From assembly GCF_017353185.1 (NCBI RefSeq), contig NZ_JAFMYV010000007.1, positions 248,001-312,000 of the forward strand: DNA of 64,000 nt, written 5' to 3'. The notes under the pieces are model-generated. The model was given only the letters and a program-made list of their open reading frames with translations. It was not told the origin of the DNA and made no database searches. The position numbers were made by a program, and so were the translations under genes. The stretch's first letter is position 1; each line of letters opens with the position of its first letter. This stretch comes from Fibrella rubiginis (GTDB taxonomy: Bacteria > Bacteroidota > Bacteroidia > Cytophagales > Spirosomataceae). Below are positions 58,438 through 64,000 of the stretch, piece after piece.

Positions 58438-59721
58438 CTACACAAAAAACGGCACGTCTTTGGGAGCGTATTTGCGCATACCTTCTTCGTTGATCTCTAC
58501 CCCAATACCCGGCTTTTCGGAGAGCGGAATAAACCCATTGCTGACCATGGGTCCGTCGAACGTGACGATTTCTTTGAACATGGGCTCTTCGTGGAAATAA
58601 ATCTGCCACTCCAAAATCAGGAAATTAGGTACCGACGCGCAAACGTGGCTGGAGGCCATCGCTCCAAGGTATGAGGCCACCATATGGGGTGCAAATGGCA
58701 CGTAGTACAGATTGGCCAGGTTAGCAATGCGCTGACCTTCGCCAAGGCCACCGGCTTTCTGTATGTCGGGCATGATGATGTCTACGGCCCCAATTTCGAG
58801 CAGTTTCCGGAAGCCATGCGCCAGATAATGGTTCTCGCCTGCACAAATTGGCGTGTTCGACGATTCGCGAATTTGCTTGTAGGCTTCCGGATTTTCGGCA
58901 GGAATAGGCTCTTCCAGAAACAGCAGGTTCAGCGGCTCCATCAGCTTGGCCACGCGGCGGCCCGTTGGGAGGTCGTACCGCCCGTGCATGTCTACGCAGA
59001 TATCGACTTTAGGGCCAACGGCTTTCCGCACCCCGGCAATCTGATTGTACATCCGCTCTAGTTCACCGGGGCTGGCTGTCCAGTTGTAGGCGTCATACTT
59101 GTTGGGGTCGTTGCGCTCGTCGATATCATATTTCACGGCATTAAAGCCCATATCGACAGCCTTACGGGCACTTTTGCCAAAAGCATCCGGGCTGGTATCT
59201 GTTTCGCGGTACGCGCCCGTGTCGCAGTACACCCGCACCCGGTCCCGAAACTTACCACCCAGTAACTGGTATACAGGCAGGCCCAGCGCCTTGCCAACAA
59301 GGTCCCAAAGTGCCGTTTCAACCGCCGACAGCACCGAAATGTACATACCCGCCTGGGCACCCTCGAAAAAGCCCGATTTTCGGACATCTTCAAAAAGGCG
59401 GTTCACATTGAGTGGGCTTTTGCCTTTGATGCGTTCGCCCATCAGCTTCACCAGGTGATACGTGCCCACCGAAGCATCTACAGCTTCGCCACAGCCCCAG
59501 ATACCCTGATTGGTATGCACTTTCACAAACAGGCTGTGGCCGTTGCGGATGTAGCCGCATTTGATGTTGGTGATCTTCAGGTCTGACGGGGCCGACGACA
59601 GCGGTGCCCGGTCGACGGCCGTTTCCAATCCTTCACCGAAAGCTGTTAACGCGTTGGCTGTGAGTACACTGGCAATGGCGCTTTTGGTCAGAAACGAACG
59701 CCTTGAGGTAGCATTTTTCAT
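58438..59721 (-). CDS. Mandelate racemase/muconate lactonizing enzyme family dehydratase, exported
   Basis: 427 residues. A twin-arginine signal is visible (SRRSFLTKSAIASVLT). The enolase-superfamily capping domain (about 50-170) precedes a barrel with metal ligands D (VDMHGRYD), E (FLEEPIPAENP) and E (CAGENHYLAHG); the K/H acid-base residues lie in NAVKYDID and APHMVAS. Features match the sugar-acid dehydratase branch (galactonate/gluconate dehydratase-like), which is usually cytoplasmic, so the Tat signal is notable. It is co-oriented with an exported RraA-like gene 24 nt upstream. The exact acid is unknown. Confidence 0.82.
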   Translation of the reverse strand: MKNATSRRSFLTKSAIASVLTANALTAFGEGLETAVDRAPLSSAPSDLKITNIKCGYIRNGHSLFVKVHTNQGIWGCGEAVDASVGTYHLVKLMGERIKGKSPLNVNRLFEDVRKSGFFEGAQAGMYISVLSAVETALWDLVGKALGLPVYQLLGGKFRDRVRVYCDTGAYRETDTSPDAFGKSARKAVDMGFNAVKYDIDERNDPNKYDAYNWTASPGELERMYNQIAGVRKAVGPKVDICVDMHGRYDLPTGRRVAKLMEPLNLLFLEEPIPAENPEAYKQIRESSNTPICAGENHYLAHGFRKLLEIGAVDIIMPDIQKAGGLGEGQRIANLANLYYVPFAPHMVASYLGAMASSHVCASVPNFLILEWQIYFHEEPMFKEIVTFDGPMVSNGFIPLSEKPGIGVEINEEGMRKYAPKDVPFFV

Positions 59722-59745
59722 AAGGGCAGGGAATAGGGCGTTGGT

Positions 59746-60693
59746 TTACCAGGTGCGCGTTTTCAAATAATCCTGTATTTGTTCTTTCGGCACGGGCAGT
59801 TCGCCAATGTGCGCGTTGAGCCACCTGGAAAAGTCTTTCTCGATCTCATCCGACCAGCGGTTGTCGATTTGGCCGGGGGTGTATTTCTGTTCACGCAGTC
59901 GCAAATGGCCGAACATATCACGCAGCCGGACGATCTCGGACGTTTTCACGACTTTCTCGGCCAGGTGGGGTGGAATAAAGATGACGCCCCCGTCGCGGCC
60001 AAGTACCACGTCGCCGGGCATGACCATGACTTTACCAATGCGCGTAGGCTGGTTAATGCCCACCAGCGTGGTGTTCAGTTCGCCGTCGGGGTTGTTGAGG
60101 TGATGGGAGGGATGATAACTGCGAAAAAACGACGTAAACCCGCCAATTTCTTTCAGCCCGGCCACATCCCGAACGGCTCCTTCATACACAATGCCATTAC
60201 CCGTTTTGGCATAGATCGAATTGCCGAGGTTGTCGCCGATGGTGGGGCCGTCTTCGTGCATATTAAACTGATCCACCACATACACGTCACCTTTGGTGAG
60301 CAGGTCGATGGGCCAGGCATTCTGCGATTTCACACGCCCGTCTTTTTCATGCCCCTTCTTGTCAATCACCCGGTGTACATCGGGGCGGCCGGGCATGAAC
60401 GTGGCCGTAACAGCCCGCCCCACCAGTACACTATCGGGATTGATGAGCTGCCAGCCGCCTGCATACTGGTATTTATAATTTTCGCCTTTTAGTACGGCCC
60501 AGGCCTCTTCATGCGTAACCCGCTTCATGCGTTTCAGAATGGCATCGGGCACTTTGGGACGTCCGTCGGCGTAGCGTTCGCCCGTCCATTCGGGCGTCAT
60601 AAACAGCAGTTGTTCTTTCGAAATTTGTTGCCCAATGGCGGCGGTGACGGGCCGGAGCAGGCAAAGTGCAGCGGCAAAAGCAATTCGTTTCAT
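59746..60693 (-). CDS. Exported RraA-like aldolase/decarboxylase
   Basis: 315 residues. A signal peptide (about 1-22, ending AAIGQ) is followed by a 45-residue linker and an RraA-like core (about 75-270). The core shows VGRAVTATFMPGRPD, GDVYVVDQFNMHEDGPTIGDNL, the G-x-V-R-D motif of active enzymes (VYEGAVRDVAGL) and PGDVVLGRDGGVIFIP. Enzymes with this motif cleave 4-hydroxy-4-methyl-2-oxoglutarate or decarboxylate oxaloacetate; plain RraA inhibits RNase E. A signal peptide makes a periplasmic aldolase acting after the neighbouring dehydratase the better guess. Confidence 0.75.
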   Translation of the reverse strand: MKRIAFAAALCLLRPVTAAIGQQISKEQLLFMTPEWTGERYADGRPKVPDAILKRMKRVTHEEAWAVLKGENYKYQYAGGWQLINPDSVLVGRAVTATFMPGRPDVHRVIDKKGHEKDGRVKSQNAWPIDLLTKGDVYVVDQFNMHEDGPTIGDNLGNSIYAKTGNGIVYEGAVRDVAGLKEIGGFTSFFRSYHPSHHLNNPDGELNTTLVGINQPTRIGKVMVMPGDVVLGRDGGVIFIPPHLAEKVVKTSEIVRLRDMFGHLRLREQKYTPGQIDNRWSDEIEKDFSRWLNAHIGELPVPKEQIQDYLKTRTW

Positions 60694-60888
60694 GGCGGCA
60701 GGCTATAGAGATCAGTTCTAGCCTCAAATCAACAGAGTCGGGTTGATCTACCCGTTTCAAACTGGTTGATTTTCAATCAACTCCACTACTGCCCTGCATT
60801 ACTCACCCATTGGCAAGCCGCCTGTTATCCTATTGGTCCTTTACCTGCAAAGTTGACTCTGTACGTGTCGGCTTCGATGGCATTGCTA

Positions 60889-61179
60889 TCAGCTTCCGGC
60901 GAACGGTGTCTCGAATATGCCGACGGCAAGTTCTAGCCAGATCAGGACGAGTGCCACCAGAACCACGCCACAGATCATGATTCGGTGCTTAACGTTACTC
61001 ACATTCCTTAGTATAAACTCACACAGCAGACCAGCACCAAGCAGTAAAATGCCCATTGCGACGAAGTCGGATAAAGACCAGTTCACTTCATCTGTAAACT
61101 GCATCGCTATCAGTGGAATTAGTAATAGAAGCGCTACTGTGAGCACGATACCGATAAGTCGTCTGTTTTGCGTAATCAT
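60889..61179 (-). CDS. Small membrane protein of unknown function
   Basis: 96 residues with three predicted helices (about 9-27, 38-57, 68-88): LIGIVLTVALLLLIPLIAM, DFVAMGILLLGAGLLCEFIL and RIMICGVVLVALVLIWLELAVGIF. Small proteins of this plan are found alone in many Bacteroidota and have no known role. The 195 bp before RraA and the 161 bp after the acetyltransferase gene contain nothing I can name. Confidence 0.65.
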   Translation of the reverse strand: MITQNRRLIGIVLTVALLLLIPLIAMQFTDEVNWSLSDFVAMGILLLGAGLLCEFILRNVSNVKHRIMICGVVLVALVLIWLELAVGIFETPFAGS

Positions 61180-61340
61180 GATCGCTTTGCTGAAACTGTG
61201 TGTTTTTGAATTGTGAAGTCATTCGAAAGTACTTTGTAGTTCAAAGTGGTTGTATCATTTTTTATACTCCCCCATACCGAAGTGACAGAGTACAAATTTC
61301 TTGGATAGTCTATAGGTGCTCTGGGCCTTTGTGGTAACAG

Positions 61341-61874
61341 CTACCGTATACCGGTAGGTAACTGTAGCCCTGTAGGCCAGCCATACCACAAAATCAGGGC
61401 CTGCCCACCGCCGGGGGTATCGTATAATGCGCGGCCAAGGCAGGTGCCGCCCATGCGTTCATAGAAGTAAATGGCAGGGACATTGGCCTCATAAACGCCC
61501 AGATAGAAACCAGAACTGCTGGCTTCGGGTATGAAACGGCGCGTTGCTTCGTGCATCAATCCCGACCCAATGCCCTGGCCTTTCAGTGCCGGATCAACGT
61601 GCAGGTTGTCGATGAGGGTGCCGCGCACAGAATCATCGTCGAGGAATAAGCAAATGAATCCCAGCAGATTACCGGCTTCTTCAGCCACTAAAATTCGCTG
61701 GTTTGGGGCGGGATTGGCGAAGCGATCACCCCAAAGAGCCAGTCGATCCGGGCCAATGGCCTTATCGAGGTAGTCATCACGCAAAATACCTCGGTAAGCC
61801 AGCTGCCAGCTTCGCATGTGTAAGTCGGCAATGCGCTCAAGGTCAGCTGTTTCGGCAAGACGATGCGTAATCAT
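61341..61874 (-). CDS. GNAT family N-acetyltransferase
   Basis: 177 residues. ETADLERIADLHMRSWQLAY and RGILRDDYLD open the fold; the acetyl-CoA loop is VDPALKGQGIGSGLM and VYEANVPAIYFYERMGG ends it. The family is common and broad in substrate; no neighbour defines one. It begins 13 nt after hemE, so it may share its transcript. Confidence 0.82.
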   Translation of the reverse strand: MITHRLAETADLERIADLHMRSWQLAYRGILRDDYLDKAIGPDRLALWGDRFANPAPNQRILVAEEAGNLLGFICLFLDDDSVRGTLIDNLHVDPALKGQGIGSGLMHEATRRFIPEASSSGFYLGVYEANVPAIYFYERMGGTCLGRALYDTPGGGQALILWYGWPTGLQLPTGIR

Positions 61875-61887
61875 AGGCTAAAAATGA

Positions 61888-62943
61888 CTACTGCCGCTGC
61901 CCGCTACCACCCTCTTTTACGGCGTCGATAAACACCCGGACGTGATCAGGGTTAGTGTCGGGATAGACCCCGTGGCCAAGGTTGGCAATGTGGCGCTGTG
62001 GTCCAAAAGCGGTAAGCATCTGCCGCACTTCTGCCCGGATTTGGGCCGGTTCGGCATAGAGCACACAGGGGTCGAGGTTGCCTTGCAGGGTTTTACCCGG
62101 AATCAACGCCCGCGATTCGGCAGCGTCCATGTTCCAGTCGAGGCCCACCACGTCGCAGTTGAGCTGACCGATGGCTTTCCGGGCAAAAAATGCGCCCTTG
62201 GCAAAGACGGTAATGGGCGTGTGGCCCACTTCGGCGTCGGCCTTGACGGCATCGCAGATTTGGGCAATGTAGGGCAGCGAAAACGTAGTATACTGCTCGG
62301 GCGAAAGAATGCCCGCCCATGAATCGAATACCTGTACCAGATCAGCCCCGGCCCGGATTTGGGCTTTTAAGTAAGCAATGGTGCTGTCGGTGATCTGTTG
62401 CAACAGGGTGTGGGCAAAAACCGGATCGGTGTACAGCAGTTTTTTAGCCACCGAAAACGTTTTCGACCCCTTGCCCTCGGTCATGTAGCAGAAAATGGTG
62501 AACGGTGCCCCCGCAAAGCCCAGCAGTGGTACCCGGCCGTTCAGCATCTGCTTCGTGATACGCAGGGCCTCCAGCACATAGCCCAAATCCTGCTCAGCAT
62601 CGGCCACGTGCAATGTACTCAGGTCGGCCAGGGTACGTACCGTGCGCGGGAAAACAGGCCCACGCTGCTCGATCATTTCGTAGGGAAGGCCCATGGCTTC
62701 GGGCACAACCAGGATATCGGAGAAAATAATGGCGGCATCAACGCCCAGTAGATCAACGGGTTGCACCGTAACCTCGGCAGCCAGTTCGGGCGTAGTGGCC
62801 AGTTTGATAAAGCTACCTGCCTTCTCGCGAACGGCCCGGTATTCGGCCAAAATTCGCCCCGCCTGCCGCATCAGCCACACGGGCGTACGTTCTACGGCTT
62901 CACCCCGCGCCGCCCGCAGCACCAAATCATTCTGTAATGTCAT
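61888..62943 (-). CDS. hemE: Uroporphyrinogen decarboxylase
   Basis: 351 residues from ATG 62943; the frame is open further upstream into an inverted repeat and that start is rejected. [20 protein letters not shown] holds the substrate Arg pair, [17 protein letters not shown] the essential Asp, [13 protein letters not shown] and the terminal [15 protein letters not shown] are conserved. It decarboxylates uroporphyrinogen III to coproporphyrinogen III. A near -7 box (GATATTTG, 62948-62955 on the minus strand) lies 4 nt before the ATG. Confidence 0.96.
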   Translation of the reverse strand: MTLQNDLVLRAARGEAVERTPVWLMRQAGRILAEYRAVREKAGSFIKLATTPELAAEVTVQPVDLLGVDAAIIFSDILVVPEAMGLPYEMIEQRGPVFPRTVRTLADLSTLHVADAEQDLGYVLEALRITKQMLNGRVPLLGFAGAPFTIFCYMTEGKGSKTFSVAKKLLYTDPVFAHTLLQQITDSTIAYLKAQIRAGADLVQVFDSWAGILSPEQYTTFSLPYIAQICDAVKADAEVGHTPITVFAKGAFFARKAIGQLNCDVVGLDWNMDAAESRALIPGKTLQGNLDPCVLYAEPAQIRAEVRQMLTAFGPQRHIANLGHGVYPDTNPDHVRVFIDAVKEGGSGQRQ

Positions 62944-62947
62944 GGTG

Positions 62948-62955
62948 CAAATATC
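62948..62955 (-). promoter_or_regulatory. Possible -7 box immediately before hemE
   Basis: On the minus strand this reads GATATTTG, one base from TAnnTTTG, 4 nt before the hemE ATG. There is no -33 partner at standard distance, so it may be chance. Confidence 0.25.
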
Positions 62956-62960
62956 GGAAG

Positions 62961-63086
62961 GGCAGGGAAGAGTTAATGATGAATGATAAGTGATGAATGA
63001 TGAATTTGCTTCCGCCAGCGTAACTGATCTTACGGAAACAAATTCATCATTCATCACTTATCATTCATCATTAACTCTTCCCTGCC
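62961..63086. repeat. Long inverted repeat (54-bp arms) upstream of hemE
   Basis: Arms 62961-63014 and 63033-63086 are complementary over 54 bp with one mismatch (63009 with 63038) and an 18-nt spacer. The arms are made of degenerate ATGATGAAT/GTGATGAAT units plus a GGCAGGGAAGAG end. The right arm covers the stop codon and last codons of the next minus-strand gene. Confidence 0.95.
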
Positions 63087-63736
63087 AGCGCCAGGATATC
63101 CTTCACCTCCAGGACGCGCTTTTGCGTACCGTTGTCGACGGAATGGATCATGGCAAGGCCTAGCTGTCTGAGGGTGATGACTGAATTAGGCAGCAGTCGC
63201 CGGAGTACCGGGTAGAGCCAGCTCAGGTAGCGGTAATAACTCTTGGTGTTTTTCAGACCCGGCGTCGGGTGGATATAGCCTGGTCGGAAATTGTATACCT
63301 GTTTGAAGGGCAGGGCCATCAGGTCGTTTTCTGTTTTGCCCTTCACCCGTGCCCACATCGAACTGCCCATCTCGGTGCTGTCTGTACCCACGCCCGACAC
63401 GTAGCAGAAGGTCATGCCGCCATTACGCTGGCTCAGTAGTGTGGCCATGTGGATCGTAAGCGTATAGGTGGCCCGGTAATAATCGCGCTCGTTCATGCCC
63501 ACCGACGATACGCCGAGGCAGAAAAAACAGGCGTTGTAGCCCGTTAGTTGGCCCGCCACGGCCGACAGATCATAAAAATCAGGTACCAGCAACTCAGTCA
63601 GCTTGGGATGAATTACGCCGCATGTTTTTCGCCCAACGACCAAAATATGCTCCACGTCGGGATGTTGCAAACATTCGTGTAATACACCTTCACCTACCAT
63701 GCCCGTGGCACCCGTAATTATTGCTCTGATCATCAT
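63071..63736 (-). CDS. NAD(P)-binding epimerase/oxidoreductase-like protein
   Basis: 221 residues. The Rossmann motif is IITGATGMVGEGVLHECL, followed by HILVVGRK, CFFCLGVSSVGM, FCYVSGVGTDS and YNFRPGYIHP. It resembles the atypical short-chain dehydrogenases of the HTATIP2/NAD(P)H-binding group; no YxxxK pair is evident, so catalysis is uncertain. ATG 63736 is followed by a second ATG. Its 3-prime end lies in the inverted repeat before hemE. Confidence 0.75.
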   Translation of the reverse strand: MMIRAIITGATGMVGEGVLHECLQHPDVEHILVVGRKTCGVIHPKLTELLVPDFYDLSAVAGQLTGYNACFFCLGVSSVGMNERDYYRATYTLTIHMATLLSQRNGGMTFCYVSGVGTDSTEMGSSMWARVKGKTENDLMALPFKQVYNFRPGYIHPTPGLKNTKSYYRYLSWLYPVLRRLLPNSVITLRQLGLAMIHSVDNGTQKRVLEVKDILALAGKS

Positions 63737-63868
63737 TGGTGTAAAGACGCGTGTTAATGAATGGTAGTCCGATTAATCAGTTAATACCAAACTGCAAAAG
63801 TAACGCTAAATAGCAGGAGCAACAGAAAAATGTAACTTGTGGTATACGTACCTACCCAATCGTTTAAC

Positions 63869-64000
63869 ATGACTATTCTCCGTACACCCGCCGCCCGCTT
63901 CGATAAGCTGCCTGACTACCCGTTCGCGCCGCATTACCTTAACGTAGGTGAAGACCTTCACATGCATTATGTAGCCGAAGGAAATGTGGATGCCTTGCCC
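63869..64000 (+). CDS. Haloalkane-dehalogenase-like alpha/beta hydrolase (5-prime part)
   Basis: 44 codons are visible before the right edge. MTILRTPAARFDKLPDYPF then APHYLNVGEDLHMHYVAEG matches the N-terminus of haloalkane dehalogenases of the DhmA/HLD-I type. The catalytic triad lies outside the window, so activity is not shown. Confidence 0.65.
   Translation, partial: MTILRTPAARFDKLPDYPFAPHYLNVGEDLHMHYVAEGNVDALP

Noticed and set aside
1..64000. tRNA or rRNA genes
   Set aside because: No GTTC-type TpsiC arms with matching acceptor stems or rRNA signatures were seen in the intergenic gaps read by eye; a covariance-model scan would settle it.

Overview
The window reads as the chromosome of a Bacteroidota bacterium of the order Cytophagales, most likely a Spirosoma-like genus (Spirosomataceae). 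This rests on Bacteroidota-type promoters (-7 box TAnnTTTG, hardly any Shine-Dalgarno sites), a T9SS-like C-terminal sorting domain, an SdrD B-like surface protein, an RprX/RprY-like sensor pair, the DDQVHFREPG form of dihydroorotase, and the Uma2 and four-helix-bundle genes that are common in this group. The genus is inferred, not proven.

Region 1 (1-23279) is a surface-polysaccharide locus. A repeat-rich adhesin, cut by the left edge, precedes three plus-strand glycosyltransferase genes (1931-4710). These face a closely packed minus-strand series running from 23279 down to 4731: Gmd-like dehydratase, SLBB export protein, Wzz-type chain-length protein, flippase, perosamine-synthase-like aminotransferase, GNAT acetyltransferase, glycosyltransferases, second flippase, methyltransferase, Wzy-type polymerase, a beta-helix protein without signal peptide, and a secreted GH99/WbsX-like protein. 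Many neighbours overlap by 4 or 8 nt. The set fits Wzx/Wzy-dependent assembly of a polysaccharide that may contain a 4-amino-4,6-dideoxymannose (perosamine) made by Gmd, the aminotransferase and the acetyltransferase.

Region 2 (23280-27268) is a partial histidine operon, hisH-hisA-hisF-hisIE. Its 200-nt leader has a promoter, a short leader ORF, two terminator-like hairpins and alternately pairing segments. A four-helix-bundle gene with imperfect terminal inverted repeats sits between hisH and hisA, and a GNAT gene sits between hisA and hisF.

Region 3 (27269-43433) is mostly housekeeping: holin-like membrane protein, VIT1/CCC1 transporter, dihydroorotase, hemB, a two-component system facing a secreted T9SS-type protein, a PadR gene with two paralogous membrane proteins, a ROK kinase, murB, a lipoprotein, a full-length gmd and oligopeptidase B.

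Region 4 (43434-56335) holds an unrecognised A+T-richer two-gene cassette, a ModF-like ABC ATPase, a HigBA module, priA, a 1308-aa SdrD B-like protein, a YpdA-type reductase, an RfaE1-type kinase and a Uma2 gene broken by a nonsense codon.

Region 5 (56343-64000) has a GH3 glycosidase convergent with an enolase-superfamily dehydratase and an exported RraA-like protein (possible sugar breakdown), then a small membrane protein, an acetyltransferase, hemE, an NAD(P)-binding protein and the start of a haloalkane-dehalogenase-like gene.

The most striking feature not explained by genes is a series of long, perfect or nearly perfect intergenic inverted repeats (arms 42-54 bp) at 28423, 29933, 31898, 38064, 54469 and 62961. 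Two of them share a 47-nt core and flank dihydroorotase; the others have unrelated sequences. I saw no rRNA, tRNA, CRISPR array or intact insertion sequence.
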